64,000 nt of DNA from an uncultured Roseovarius sp. (GCA_947496175.1 CANMBU010000001.1:372001-436000), one strand, 5' to 3'; shown: positions 8,941 through 18,383, numbered from the stretch's first letter. Program-made: numbers and translations. Notes: a model not told the origin generated them from the sequence alone.

Positions 8941-10623
8941 TTACCCCTGTACTCTGGGATCGTCCGGGTCGATCTTGGCCGCAGCCGCATCCCCCACATT
9001 GTCGACACCACGCTCTTCCAAAAGCGTTGTGAGCCAGTTGGGATCCATCTCAGGCACCGAGCTCAACAACAAGTCGGTATAAGGATGGTGCGGTGGGGTA
9101 AACATGTCGTCCTTCGGCCCCTGCTCTACCACCTTGCCCTGCTGCATCACGATCACCTCATCGGCAATCGAGCGCACCGTCGCAAGGTCATGCGTGATGA
9201 ACATATAGGCCAGATTGAGCTCGTTCTGCAGCCGGTCCAGCAGGCGCAGAATACCTTCCGCCACAAGCTGGTCGAGCGCCGAAGTGACCTCGTCACAGAC
9301 GATGAAGGTCGGTTCAGCCGCCAGCGCCCGGGCAATCCCGATCCGCTGTTTCTGACCACCGGACAGCTCAGATGGATACCGATTGTAGAATTTCGACGGA
9401 TCAAGCTCGATCAGATCGAGAATTTCATCCACCCGGTTCTTCAAATCCGCTCCGGTCAGCCCAGAATAAAACTGCGCGGGTCTGCCGATGATCTCGGAAA
9501 TCTTCACCTTCGGGTTCAGCGCGGTATCGGCCATCTGATAAATCATCTGGCATTGCCGCAGCTGGTCCTTCGACCTGTTCCGATAATCCGGCGGGAAAGG
9601 CTCACCCTTGAACAAAACCTCGCCCTTTTGCGGCGGCAGAAGGCCTGTAATCACGCGTGCGGTGGTGGACTTACCTGAACCGGACTCCCCCACGACCGCC
9701 ACGGTCATGCCTTCGTAGATATCAAAAGACACGTCATCCAGAATTTTAGGCCCAGCCGTATAGGCCGCATCCACATTCTTCACCGAAATCAGCGGCGTGC
9801 CATCCTTGGGCCGGTACCGCTGCGGGCTTTCAAAGCTGCGCACAGCCCAGAGCGACTTGGTGTAGTCCTCTTTGGGATTGTTGAGCATCTCCTCGGTCGA
9901 GGCTTCCTCAACCTCGTTGCCCTTCAGCAGCACTTTGATCGTGTCGGCCATCTGCGCCACGACCGCGAGGTCATGGGTGATGTAAAGTGCGGCTGTGTTG
10001 AACTGATCCACGATATCCCGGATCGCGGCCAAAACCTCGATCTGGGTGGTCACGTCGAGGGCCGTGGTCGGTTCATCAAAGATGATCAGGTCAGGACGAC
10101 AGGACATCGCCATCGCCGTCATCGCGCGCTGTAGCTGACCACCAGACACCTGGTGCGGATAGCGGAACCCGATTTCTTTCGGGTTCGGCAACCGCAGCCG
10201 CTCATACAGGTCCATCGCATCTTCCTGCGCTTCCATGCGCTTTTGGATCCGATAATGCAATGGCGCCTCGGTGTGCTGATCAATGATCTTGTGCGCCGGG
10301 TTGAACGACGCCGCCGCGGACTGCGCCACATAGGCGATCCGAGAGCCGCGCAGGGCGCGTTTCTCAGATTCCGAGGCCGTGGTGAGCTCCATCCCGTCAA
10401 ACTCGATCTTGGAGCCTTCCACAATGCGCGTGCCGTCCCGGGCATAGCCCATGGCCGCCGCTCCGATGGTCGACTTACCCGCGCCGGATTCCCCGATGAG
10501 GCCCATGACCTCACCGCGGTGCAGGGTTAGATCAACGCCTTTGATGATGGGCACCCAGGTTTCGTCTGAGTACCCCTCAATCTTGAGGTCTTTGATATTC
10601 AGAAGGACTTCTTTTTTAGCCAT
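8941..10623 (-). CDS. Peptide ABC transporter, fused double ATP-binding protein
   Basis: 560-residue fusion of two OppD/OppF (DppD/DppF)-type ATPase domains that would power the adjacent permeases. Domain 1 has Walker A GESGAGKST and signature VSGGQLQRA; domain 2 has Walker A GESGSGKST (about residue 315) and signature LSGGQKQRI. Walker B segments LIIFDEPTTALD and FIVCDEVTSALD are intact in both, so both sites look active. The linker carries an oligopeptide-type LWAVRSFESP element. It begins 2 bases after the permease stop, so it is translated as the last gene of the operon, which ends at the terminator 8876-8906. Confidence 0.95.
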   Translation of the reverse strand: MAKKEVLLNIKDLKIEGYSDETWVPIIKGVDLTLHRGEVMGLIGESGAGKSTIGAAAMGYARDGTRIVEGSKIEFDGMELTTASESEKRALRGSRIAYVAQSAAASFNPAHKIIDQHTEAPLHYRIQKRMEAQEDAMDLYERLRLPNPKEIGFRYPHQVSGGQLQRAMTAMAMSCRPDLIIFDEPTTALDVTTQIEVLAAIRDIVDQFNTAALYITHDLAVVAQMADTIKVLLKGNEVEEASTEEMLNNPKEDYTKSLWAVRSFESPQRYRPKDGTPLISVKNVDAAYTAGPKILDDVSFDIYEGMTVAVVGESGSGKSTTARVITGLLPPQKGEVLFKGEPFPPDYRNRSKDQLRQCQMIYQMADTALNPKVKISEIIGRPAQFYSGLTGADLKNRVDEILDLIELDPSKFYNRYPSELSGGQKQRIGIARALAAEPTFIVCDEVTSALDQLVAEGILRLLDRLQNELNLAYMFITHDLATVRSIADEVIVMQQGKVVEQGPKDDMFTPPHHPYTDLLLSSVPEMDPNWLTTLLEERGVDNVGDAAAAKIDPDDPRVQG

Positions 10624-10625
10624 GA

Positions 10626-11849
10626 TTATTGCTCCTTCAAACCAGAGGACCGGAACAGCATCCAGTCAACCACGAAGTTGACCGCCACCGTCAACAGCGC
10701 AATCGATGCCGCCGGGATAAGTGGCGTGATGTCACCAAACGAGATCAGCGTCGCGTTTTCGCGCACCATGGAACCCCAGTCCGCCGTGGGCGGCTGAATA
10801 CCAAGGCCAAGGAAGCTGAGACCCGCGACAAGCAGGAACACAAAGCAGAACTCCAGACCAAATTCAGCGATCAGAGGTGCAGTTGAGTTTGGCAAGATTT
10901 CCCGGCGGATCAGGTATCCGGTGCCTTCACCGCGCAGCTTGGCTGCTTCGATATAGTCCATGACCACAACGTTGCCCGCGACCGCTCGGGTCAGGCGGAA
11001 CACGCGCGGAGCATAGATGATGGCGACGGCACAGATGATGACCAGAGTGCTGGGCCCAAAGATCGAGAGCATCAGAAGCGCGAAGATCAAGGATGGGATC
11101 GACATGATCACATCAGCAATCCGGCCCATCAACTGATCAAACCAGCCGCCTTTGGTGGCAGCCAGAAGCCCGGCACCTGCCCCAAGCACAAACGCCGCCA
11201 CAGTCGCGGTCAGCGCGAGGCCCACCGAGTTGCGTGCGCCATAGACAATGCGGCTGAACATATCCCGACCAAGCTGATCCGCGCCTAGCAGCATGGATTC
11301 GTCCGCAGGTGCAAAGGCGGACGATATCACCTCTGCCTCGCCATGCGGCGCGATGTAGGGCGCAAAGATGCCGGCAATCGCATAGGTGAAGATCACGAAC
11401 ATCCCGAACGCCGCCGTCATCGGCGCAGTCCGAAGCTCCTTGGCGGTCTCCGAGTTCATCCCGATGAGGATGATCACGAGAATGAGCGCTGCGAGCGCAA
11501 ACTCCGTGATTGGCCACTCTAGCAAGCGAGACAGCACAATCAGCACAATCGGGATGATGATGCAGCCATAGAGCACAGGCGGATTGTTGGTGAAGGACAA
11601 TCCGATATTGCTTTCGGCCATCTGGATGAGGAATTCGCGGAAGGCGTAGGACACCATCCCGGTCAAAAGCAACAAGCCGGCGCAAATGGCCACAGCCCGC
11701 AGAGCACCCGGCCCACCAACGATCCCAAGGACAAACGAGACCAAAGTCAGCGAGAAGGCCAAGAGGAAGATCGTCTTTTTGTTGAAATAAGCTGCAAGGC
11801 ACGAAACCACCAGCAGCAGGGTGTAGTATCCGATAACGAATAGGCTCAT
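10626..11849 (-). CDS. Peptide ABC transporter permease (DppC/OppC type) with extra N-terminal membrane domain
   Basis: 407 residues, about 100 more than usual DppC/OppC permeases. The C-terminal ~270 residues are the standard BPD_transp_1 permease: GADQLGRDMFSRIVYGARNS, then the EAA loop YIEAAKLRGEGTGYLIRREI that docks the ATPase, and the family end segment. The first ~130 residues hold about four additional hydrophobic segments (LLLVVSCLAAYF, TIFLLAFSLTLVSFVLGIVG, AVAICAGLLLLTGMVSYAF, GCIIIPIVLIVLSRLL) that standard permeases lack. It lies 12 bases after the partner permease and 2 bases before the ATPase gene. Confidence 0.93.
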   Translation of the reverse strand: MSLFVIGYYTLLLVVSCLAAYFNKKTIFLLAFSLTLVSFVLGIVGGPGALRAVAICAGLLLLTGMVSYAFREFLIQMAESNIGLSFTNNPPVLYGCIIIPIVLIVLSRLLEWPITEFALAALILVIILIGMNSETAKELRTAPMTAAFGMFVIFTYAIAGIFAPYIAPHGEAEVISSAFAPADESMLLGADQLGRDMFSRIVYGARNSVGLALTATVAAFVLGAGAGLLAATKGGWFDQLMGRIADVIMSIPSLIFALLMLSIFGPSTLVIICAVAIIYAPRVFRLTRAVAGNVVVMDYIEAAKLRGEGTGYLIRREILPNSTAPLIAEFGLEFCFVFLLVAGLSFLGLGIQPPTADWGSMVRENATLISFGDITPLIPAASIALLTVAVNFVVDWMLFRSSGLKEQ

Positions 11850-11861
11850 ATCTCTACCCCC

Positions 11862-12818
11862 TTACTTCGGATGCCGCAGACGCGGATTGGTGAGGATCGC
11901 GCCGACATCCGCTGCAAGATTGAGCAGGATGAAGGTTGCGGCGAAAATCAGACAGCAAGCTTGCACAACCGGGAAGTCTCGTTTGGATACGGCGTCCACA
12001 AGCGCCTGGCCGATGCCCGGATAGACGAACACCACCTCTACCAGAACCACACCTGTGATCAGGTAAGCCAGGTTCAGCGCCACAACGTTGATGATCGGCG
12101 CCCAAGCGTTTGGCAGGGCGTGTTTTACGATCACCTTCCAGGGCGGGGTGCCTTTCAGCCGTGCCATTTCGATATAAGGCGAGGCCAGAAGGTTGATGAT
12201 CGCCGCTCGGGTCATGCGCATCATGTGTGCCACAACCACAAGAACCAGTGTCAGAGCAGGAAGGAAGGTTCGGTTGAGAAGCTCGCCAAACGACATCCCT
12301 TCACTCAAGCTCGAAATCGCAGGGAACATGCCCCACTTGACCGAGAAATAGAGGATCAGGATGTAGCCCAGGAAAAACTCAGGCGAGGAAATCGACGTCA
12401 GCGTGGCCACGTTGGCCACCCGGTCGAAGATCGAGTTGCGCAAAAGCGCGACAAGAACACCCAAGATGATTGCAACCGGCACAGCAATCACGGCCGCATA
12501 GGCCGCGAGGAAGAGCGTATTCATGAACCGCTCGCCGATGATCTCAGTGACCGGAGTTTTCGTCACGATCGAGCTGCCAAAGTCGAACGTCACCGCATCC
12601 TTAAGCCAGGCCAAGTACCTGACGATGGCGGGTTGATCCAATCCCATTTCCTTGCGCAGTGCCGCAAGGTTCTCTTCCGTCGCCCCCTGACCGAGAACTG
12701 CCTGCGCGATATCGCCAGGCAGAAGTTCGACCATGAAGAAGATGATGACGGAGATGATTAACAAAATGATCAACCCGAGACCAAGACGCTGGCCTACGAG
12801 TCGTGCAATGTCACCCAT
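11862..12818 (-). CDS. Peptide ABC transporter permease (DppB/OppB type)
   Basis: 318-residue inner-membrane permease of the DppB/OppB family. It starts MGDIARLVGQRLGLGLIILL, with the typical first helix followed by a periplasmic loop (LPGDIAQAVLGQGATEENLAALRKEMGLDQP) seen across DppB proteins, and has the EAA loop YIEMARLKGTPPWKVIVKHA. I chose ATG 12818 because AGGAGGG stands 7 bases before it; an in-frame ATG at 12845 has no such site. It is the second gene of the operon, separated from the binding-protein gene by a 186-base spacer with a perfect palindrome. Confidence 0.95.
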   Translation of the reverse strand: MGDIARLVGQRLGLGLIILLIISVIIFFMVELLPGDIAQAVLGQGATEENLAALRKEMGLDQPAIVRYLAWLKDAVTFDFGSSIVTKTPVTEIIGERFMNTLFLAAYAAVIAVPVAIILGVLVALLRNSIFDRVANVATLTSISSPEFFLGYILILYFSVKWGMFPAISSLSEGMSFGELLNRTFLPALTLVLVVVAHMMRMTRAAIINLLASPYIEMARLKGTPPWKVIVKHALPNAWAPIINVVALNLAYLITGVVLVEVVFVYPGIGQALVDAVSKRDFPVVQACCLIFAATFILLNLAADVGAILTNPRLRHPK

Positions 12819-12972
12819 GTGTCCCTCCTGCTGTTGTGCTGACATCCGCCGACACGCGACCTGTCGATTCTCAGCATTTTTGTTGTGGGGTCTTTATGAA
12901 CACGTCCGTCCATTTTGCCCCCTTTTTGCATCAGACACAGCTTTGTCCAAAAAAGCTATGCCCAAAATGCGT

Positions 12973-12996
12973 GCCCCGGCACCTAGGTGCCGGGGC
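12973..12996 (-). promoter_or_regulatory. Intercistronic perfect palindrome between SBP and permease genes
   Basis: A perfect 24-bp palindrome with 12-base arms (GCCCCGGCACCT and its complement), 9 bases after the binding-protein stop. On the minus strand it is followed only by a weak ATTTT run, so it is more likely an mRNA-stabilising or partial-termination hairpin. Such hairpins commonly let the periplasmic binding protein be made in excess of the membrane subunits. Confidence 0.7.
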
Positions 12997-13004
12997 AAAG
13001 TGTT

Positions 13005-14612
13005 TTATGCGAACCACCAGCGCTGTGCTGCGCGGGCGCCGTCCATTGGCCAGCTCGCCGCAAGTTCACCTGAATGCTCCAGGTTGCCGCGACGCGCATA
13101 GACGAAGTTCGGGAAGTACGGAATGACCGTGCCACCGTCATCACGCGCGATCTGACCCATTTCGGTGTAGATTTCTGCGCGCACCGCATCGTCCAGCTCT
13201 GCCTTGCCTTGACGTAAAAGAACGTTGAAGCGCTCATTCTGCCAGAACGACTCGTTCCAAGACGCATCGTCTTTGTAGGCCAGGCTGTACATAACGTCCG
13301 GCGTTGGGCGTGCGCCCCACTGAACCATGCACCATGGCTTCTTGAGCCAGACGTCTGAGTAGTAGCCATCATTGGCTTCGCGCACGACGTTGATCGTGAT
13401 GCCCGCTGCCTTGGCGTGCTCAGCATAGAGAACAGCCGCGTCAACCGCACCCGATGTCACCGAGTCTGCTGTGCTGAGGCTCACTGTCAAACCTTCTGCG
13501 CCCGCTTTCTTCAACAGGGCCTTGGCCTGATCAGGGTCATAAGGACGCTGTTCAATGCTTTCGGGGAAGTACGGCATCGCTGGCGAATGATGGAAGTCAT
13601 TGCCAATGGTGGCTGCACCAAACTGAATCTTCTCGATCAGCTCTTCACGGTTGACCGACATTTTCAGAGCGTTGCGAACATCCGGGTTGTCGAATGGCGC
13701 GGTGTTTGTGTGCATCGGCATTGTCACCGCCGCAGCAGACGCCACGTTGTCGATCTTGATGTCCGGGTTGCGCGACAGCAAGCCAAGCGTCTTGTTCTCA
13801 AGCTGGCTGGCTGCGTCCACATCACCGGTGATCACGGCCGTCTGGCGCGCGTTCGGGTCGTTGATGATGAGGATCTGTACTTCATCGAAGTAAGCGCCTT
13901 CACCGTGCCAACCATCATGGCGGACAAGACGTGAGCCGACACCAAACTCGTTCTCTACAAGCTTGTAAGGGCCAGAGCCGTCGCCGCTCTGCCAATTGGC
14001 CGAGCCGTCTTCGTTGGCCGGAACAATGGCCAGGTGATAGTCGGTCATAAGCCATGGCAGGTCAGCGTTGGGCGAGCCCAGCTTGAATGTGACAGTGTTG
14101 TCACCATTGTCGACGATATCTTCCACATCCGCCAAAAGTGCAGCCGCAGCCGATGTGTTGCCCTCGCCACGGTGGTGGTTCATCGAGGCAAGGATATCGT
14201 TCGCTGTGACTTTTCCACCGCTGTGGAACGACGCTTTGTCGGTCAGTTTGAACGTCCACTCTTTTGCATCCGGCGTCGCCGACCATTCGGTCGCAATGTC
14301 ACCACCCAAAGACTGGTCTGGGTTAATCTGAGTGAGATACGAACGATAGGTATGCGCCAGGTTGATCATGGCGAAGGTCAGGTACGTGCCGGGGTCGTGT
14401 GTGTCCGACGAGTTGCCGTCGTGCTGCGCCAGGCGGTAGGTCCCGCCACGCTTGGGTTCTGCCTTGGCCGAGCTGGTCCACAGCCCGGTGGCGGTCGTGC
14501 TTGTGACACCGGCTACGGCTGCATAATGCATAAATGAGCGACGCGAAATTTTCCCCTCGCGTGCGGCATTTGCCAGTTTGTCTAGCAAGACTTGGTCTTT
14601 TGCGTTTGTCAT
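13005..14612 (-). CDS. ABC transporter substrate-binding protein, family 5 (peptide/solute)
   Basis: 535-residue periplasmic binding protein of the SBP_bac_5 (DppA/OppA) family and first gene of the transporter operon. The N-terminus has a twin-arginine type signal (SRRSFMHYAAVAGVTSTTA) ending near SSAKA; mature protein starts EPKRGGTYRLAQHDG. Family landmarks include WTFKLTDKASFHSGGKVTA and the RNALKMSVNREELI segment. The ATG at 14612 follows AGGGAGAA; an upstream frame extension of six residues is unlikely. Family 5 proteins bind peptides, opines, nickel or sugars, so the ligand is not certain, although the operon as a whole is peptide-type. Confidence 0.94.
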   Translation of the reverse strand: MTNAKDQVLLDKLANAAREGKISRRSFMHYAAVAGVTSTTATGLWTSSAKAEPKRGGTYRLAQHDGNSSDTHDPGTYLTFAMINLAHTYRSYLTQINPDQSLGGDIATEWSATPDAKEWTFKLTDKASFHSGGKVTANDILASMNHHRGEGNTSAAAALLADVEDIVDNGDNTVTFKLGSPNADLPWLMTDYHLAIVPANEDGSANWQSGDGSGPYKLVENEFGVGSRLVRHDGWHGEGAYFDEVQILIINDPNARQTAVITGDVDAASQLENKTLGLLSRNPDIKIDNVASAAAVTMPMHTNTAPFDNPDVRNALKMSVNREELIEKIQFGAATIGNDFHHSPAMPYFPESIEQRPYDPDQAKALLKKAGAEGLTVSLSTADSVTSGAVDAAVLYAEHAKAAGITINVVREANDGYYSDVWLKKPWCMVQWGARPTPDVMYSLAYKDDASWNESFWQNERFNVLLRQGKAELDDAVRAEIYTEMGQIARDDGGTVIPYFPNFVYARRGNLEHSGELAASWPMDGARAAQRWWFA

Positions 14613-14927
14613 GATTTCTCCCTGTGACATTTTATGTCGCTCCAGCCGCTTGCAGACCGAAGTCTCAGCAGCTTCGCGTTGTTTCCCCCGTCCAGTCGGC
14701 TTGTTTGCGACATAAAGTTAACAAATCACGAAATTTTCCACGCATCTAGCCTCTAACTGCTTTCCAAACAAAAGTTTCATTTTTTTCTGTATACAAAACG
14801 GTTTAGAGCGGTCAAATCGCATATTACCTGAAGTCATGTTCAGGAATTCTGAAGACTCCGTCAGATTCATAGTCAAAAAACGACATTCATAACGATTCGA
14901 GAGCGCCCGGTGCAGAGCGAGAATCGC
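14613..14927 (-). promoter_or_regulatory. Leader and promoter region of the ABC transporter operon
   Basis: A 315-base gene-free stretch. On the minus strand it holds a good promoter candidate, TTGACC (14815-14810), 16-base spacer, TATACA (14793-14788), giving a long leader of ~170 bases. Inside that leader a 10-bp inverted repeat, TTTATGTCGC (14631-14640) and GCGACATAAA (14707-14716), brackets the ribosome-binding region. It could fold the leader into a long hairpin or be a split operator. No riboswitch family is recognised. The lower part of the region is the rarA 3' flank. Confidence 0.5.
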
Positions 14928-16247
14928 TTACTCTGCGTCAGACCCACGTTTTGAGCGTAACTTAGAAAAGTAGTCGAGCCGCTTTTTTAACTCCCGCTCA
15001 AAACCACGTTCAACTGGTTGATAAAGCGACGGTCTCTCAATGCCTTCCGGGAAGTAGTTTTGTCCGGAAAACCCATCTTGCGCATCGTGGTCATAGGCGT
15101 ATCCCGCACCATAGCCGTGATCTTTCATCAATCTTGTGGGCGCATTCAGGATGTGCTTGGGCGGTGGTGTGCTGCCGGTTTCCTTGGCGTGACGCATGGC
15201 AGATTTGTAAGCCACATAGGCCGCGTTCGATTTTGGCGCGAGGGCGAGATACAAAACTGCCTGTGCTAACGCCAATTCGCCCTCAGGACTACCCAAACGC
15301 TCATATGTTTCCCAAGCCTGAAGGCACTGCACCTGCGCCTGAGGATCGGCCAGCCCGATGTCTTCAACCGCCATTCGGGTGATGCGCCGTGCGAGGTATC
15401 GCGGATCCTCACCGCCCGCCAGCATCCGCGCCAGCCAGTAGACAGCGGCATCGGGATCCGACCCGCGCACCGATTTATGAAGCGCCGAGATCAGATTGTA
15501 GTGCTCGTCTCCTGACTTATCGTACTTCGCCGCCCGTTTCATCAGGCGCGCAGACAGCGCATCTGTATTGAGCTTGCCCTCGACCTTCCAAGCTGCCACC
15601 TGTTCGATCAGATTTAGAAGCGCGCGACCGTCCCCGTCTGCCATCTCCAGAAGTGCCTCGCGCGCTGCCCCGTCGAGCGGCAAGGCCACGCCAAGCTCCT
15701 GCTCTGCCCGCTGTGCCAACCGTTCCAGATCGGCCAATTCAAGACGTTCAAGAACCAGAACCTGCGCCCGGCTCAGCAAGGCGGCGTTCAACTCAAAGCT
15801 CGGATTCTCCGTCGTTGCGCCCACAAGAAGGATCGTGCCATCCTCCATATGCGGCAAAAATCCGTCCTGTTGCGCTTTGTTAAAGCGATGAATTTCGTCC
15901 ACAAATAACAGTGTGCCGCGCCCGTTGCCGCGCCGCATCTTGGCCTCTTCAAACACCTTGCGCAGCTCAGGCACACCTGTGAAAATCGCGCTGATCTGCA
16001 CAAATTGCAGATCCGTTTCATCCGCCAATAATCGGGCGATGGTGGTTTTTCCAACACCGGGCGGCCCCCAAAAGACCAACGAAGACAGACTCCGCGAGGC
16101 CAGCATGACACCCAACGGTGCCTCAGGTCCCAAAACCTGATCCTGCCCTATGACGTCCGACAGTTTTTGCGGACGCAATCGGTCAGCCAAAGGCCGCGGC
16201 GCAGTATCGGGAACGGCGTCCTGGGCCTGATCAAAAAGATCGCTCAC
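14928..16247 (-). CDS. rarA: Replication-associated recombination protein A (AAA+ ATPase)
   Basis: 439-residue clamp-loader-like AAA+ ATPase of the RarA/MgsA/WRNIP1 family that acts at stalled forks and in recombination. Walker A is GPPGVGKTT (about residue 61), Walker B LLFVDEIHRFNKAQQD, sensor 1 GATTENPSFELN, followed by the RarA C-terminal tetramerisation part (HKSVRGSDPDAAVYWLARML and GYAYDHDAQDGFSGQNYFPE). Length is normal. The gene starts 2 bases after the upstream DegP-type protease stop, so the two form an operon. Confidence 0.96.
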   Translation of the reverse strand: MSDLFDQAQDAVPDTAPRPLADRLRPQKLSDVIGQDQVLGPEAPLGVMLASRSLSSLVFWGPPGVGKTTIARLLADETDLQFVQISAIFTGVPELRKVFEEAKMRRGNGRGTLLFVDEIHRFNKAQQDGFLPHMEDGTILLVGATTENPSFELNAALLSRAQVLVLERLELADLERLAQRAEQELGVALPLDGAAREALLEMADGDGRALLNLIEQVAAWKVEGKLNTDALSARLMKRAAKYDKSGDEHYNLISALHKSVRGSDPDAAVYWLARMLAGGEDPRYLARRITRMAVEDIGLADPQAQVQCLQAWETYERLGSPEGELALAQAVLYLALAPKSNAAYVAYKSAMRHAKETGSTPPPKHILNAPTRLMKDHGYGAGYAYDHDAQDGFSGQNYFPEGIERPSLYQPVERGFERELKKRLDYFSKLRSKRGSDAE

Positions 16248-16249
16248 GC

Positions 16250-17635
16250 CTAAAGCCTGAGCCGCAAGGTCGATCGCTTTGCCCCTCGCTGCACATTAAG
16301 CGTGAGCCACCGCCCCCCTTGCGATAAGAGCGTTTCCACATCACGCGTTGAACGCACAAGCTCCCCATTGATTTCCCGCAAGATATCCCCAGGCCGCAAC
16401 CCGGCGCGTTGCCCCACACGACCCGGTGACTCAACCACCACGCCCTGTGCCGTCAGAGGCAGGTTGCGTTCGGCAATCACGCCTGGATTGACCGTCGAAA
16501 CAGTCAGCCCCGGGATCAATGTGTCTTCGCTGGTCTCGCGCGTATTGCGCGGAGGGTCCTCAGGTGCGACCCCAAGCTTCAACGTCAACTGATCCTCTTC
16601 GCCACTACGAAGGCGCGTAATGCGTGTTTCGCCCCCAATACCCGCGACAGACATCCGATAGATCATGTCCGGGGCTGCGTTCACAGGCTGGCCATCGACA
16701 TGTGTGATCACATCACCCGGTGCGATACCAACCTCAGCAAACGGGCTCTGCGGATGTATATCTGATACCAGCAATCCACCCGGACTGGTCAAACCCAGCG
16801 CCTCAGTCATATCCGCGCCAACCGGCTGACCGCTCAACCCTGCCCAGGGGCGCTCAAATACTGTTTTGCCCGCCCGCGCCTGCGCCACAAACTGCGCAAC
16901 CAAGGCTGAAGGGATCGCAAAGCCGATACCGTTCGACCCTCCAGAACGGCTCAGGATACGTGTATTGATGCCGATGAGGTCACCGTTGATATCCACTAAA
17001 GCACCGCCGGAGTTGCCTGGATTAATTGGCGCGTCTGTCTGAATGAAATATCCGCGCGCATTGCCCGTCGCCGTCCCGGAGCGCGCCAGACCTGAGACAA
17101 TACCACTGGTCACGGTCTGACCGACGCCAAACGGATTTCCAATCGCCAAGGCCAGCTCACCCACTTCCAGCGTATCACTATCCCGCAAAGTCAAAGCCGG
17201 CATGTCGGACGCGTCGTCAAGCTTTAGGATCGCCAAATCACTTTCTTGATCTGACAACAAAACACGCGCCGAATACTCCCGGCGATCATTCAGCACCACA
17301 CGAATATCGGTGGCCATGCCAACGACGTGATAGTTTGACACCACAATACCGTCTTGGCTCAGGATCACGCCGGACCCGAGTGAGTTCTGTACCCTTTGGC
17401 GCGTGGAACCAAAATCGCGAAACATATCCTCGAAGAAAGGATCATTGCGAAACGGGCTGGAACGCACATTCACGATCCTTTTGGCATAGATATTGACCAC
17501 CGCTGGTGCAGCGTCTTTCACAACCGGCACAAACCCCATGCTGATCTCGGCCTGACTTTGCGGCACACGCATTTCAGAGGCCAGTGCTGGCGCACTCAAG
17601 GCCAGGATCACGGCAAAAATCAAACGATGCATCAT
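16250..17635 (-). CDS. DegP/DegQ-type periplasmic serine endoprotease
   Basis: 461-residue HtrA-family protease-chaperone of the cell envelope. A signal peptide MMHRLIFAVILALSAPALA is followed by a trypsin-like domain with the triad His in VVSNYHVVG, Asp in ESDLAILKL and Ser in NPGNSGGALV. Two PDZ domains follow: the first around GLLVSDIHPQSPFAEVGIAPGD, the second around VVESPGRVGQRAGLRPGDIL. The start at 17635 is chosen because it gives the signal peptide; the upstream in-frame ATG at 17695 would bury it. It is transcribed just ahead of rarA. Confidence 0.93.
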   Translation of the reverse strand: MMHRLIFAVILALSAPALASEMRVPQSQAEISMGFVPVVKDAAPAVVNIYAKRIVNVRSSPFRNDPFFEDMFRDFGSTRQRVQNSLGSGVILSQDGIVVSNYHVVGMATDIRVVLNDRREYSARVLLSDQESDLAILKLDDASDMPALTLRDSDTLEVGELALAIGNPFGVGQTVTSGIVSGLARSGTATGNARGYFIQTDAPINPGNSGGALVDINGDLIGINTRILSRSGGSNGIGFAIPSALVAQFVAQARAGKTVFERPWAGLSGQPVGADMTEALGLTSPGGLLVSDIHPQSPFAEVGIAPGDVITHVDGQPVNAAPDMIYRMSVAGIGGETRITRLRSGEEDQLTLKLGVAPEDPPRNTRETSEDTLIPGLTVSTVNPGVIAERNLPLTAQGVVVESPGRVGQRAGLRPGDILREINGELVRSTRDVETLLSQGGRWLTLNVQRGAKRSTLRLRL

Positions 17636-17733
17636 CCACAAACCCCATGTGTCTGTGCTTTTGATATGCTCAGACCCTTGCTCAAATGCAAGCATCTCCT
17701 ACCCAAAGAGATCAACCGGGCACAAACAACGAC

Positions 17734-17760
17734 AAACCCCCGCAACCAGGGCGGGGGTTT
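17734..17760 (-). terminator. Terminator of the alpha (rplQ) operon
   Basis: Perfect 10-bp stem AAACCCCCGC (17734-17743) with GCGGGGGTTT (17751-17760), 7-base loop, 24 bases after the rplQ stop on the minus strand. The U-rich end is within the stem plus TTTG. Confidence 0.8.
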
Positions 17761-17784
17761 CAATACCGGTCAGACGTAAAAGCT

Positions 17785-18210
17785 TTACTCTTCGTCGGCT
17801 GCAATCTCTTCTGCGGCGGTGCGGGCCTTGTCAGCAGCACCTTTGGCATCCAAATCGCGATCCACGAATTCGATGATCGCCATCGGAGCCATATCGCCAT
17901 AACGGAAACCCGCTTTGAGCACGCGGACATAGCCACCTTTGCGCTCTTTGTAGCGGGGGCCAAGCACGTCAAAAAGCTTGGCGACGTATTGGTCTTGCTT
18001 AAGCTGCGATGCGGCCTGACGGCGCGCATGCAGATCGCCCCGTTTTCCAAGCGTGATCAGTTTTTCAACCACCCGGCGCAATTCCTTGGCCTTGGGCAGT
18101 GTTGTTTTGATTTGCTCATGTTCGATGAGCGAGCCTGCCATGTTTGCCCAAAGCGCCTTGCGGTGCTCATGGGTGCGGTTCAGGCGGCGATAGCCTCGTG
18201 CGTGACGCAT
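17785..18210 (-). CDS. rplQ: 50S ribosomal protein L17
   Basis: 141 residues, starting [20 protein letters not shown], the standard L17 N-terminus that binds 23S rRNA near the exit tunnel. The core ([23 protein letters not shown]) is intact. The C-terminus is longer than the E. coli protein and ends acidic ([10 protein letters not shown]), as seen in alphaproteobacteria. It is the last gene of the alpha block, after rpoA and a palindrome-bearing spacer. Confidence 0.98.
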   Translation of the reverse strand: MRHARGYRRLNRTHEHRKALWANMAGSLIEHEQIKTTLPKAKELRRVVEKLITLGKRGDLHARRQAASQLKQDQYVAKLFDVLGPRYKERKGGYVRVLKAGFRYGDMAPMAIIEFVDRDLDAKGAADKARTAAEEIAADEE

Positions 18211-18313
18211 TTTCTTTACTCCTATTGCCCTCTACGGGCGGTTTTGCTTTGTCTGGCCAGCGATGCGTGTCACCGGCTCTCCTTGGGGCAACGTGCCCGG
18301 TATGGTGTAGGCC

Positions 18314-18370
18314 GCCCCGGACCTGATCCGGGGCCTCCCAGTTTTTGAGATCCCGGGTCAGGCCCGGGAT
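18314..18370. repeat. Two GC-rich palindromes in the rpoA/rplQ spacer
   Basis: First hairpin GCCCCGGA (18314-18321) with TCCGGGGC (18327-18334), 5-base loop. Second ATCCCGGG (18350-18357) with CCCGGGAT (18363-18370), 5-base loop. The same arm motif recurs at 31348 and 42460. It lies within 15-70 bases of the rpoA stop and no T-tract follows. Confidence 0.75.
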
Positions 18371-18383
18371 GATCGCCATGCGA

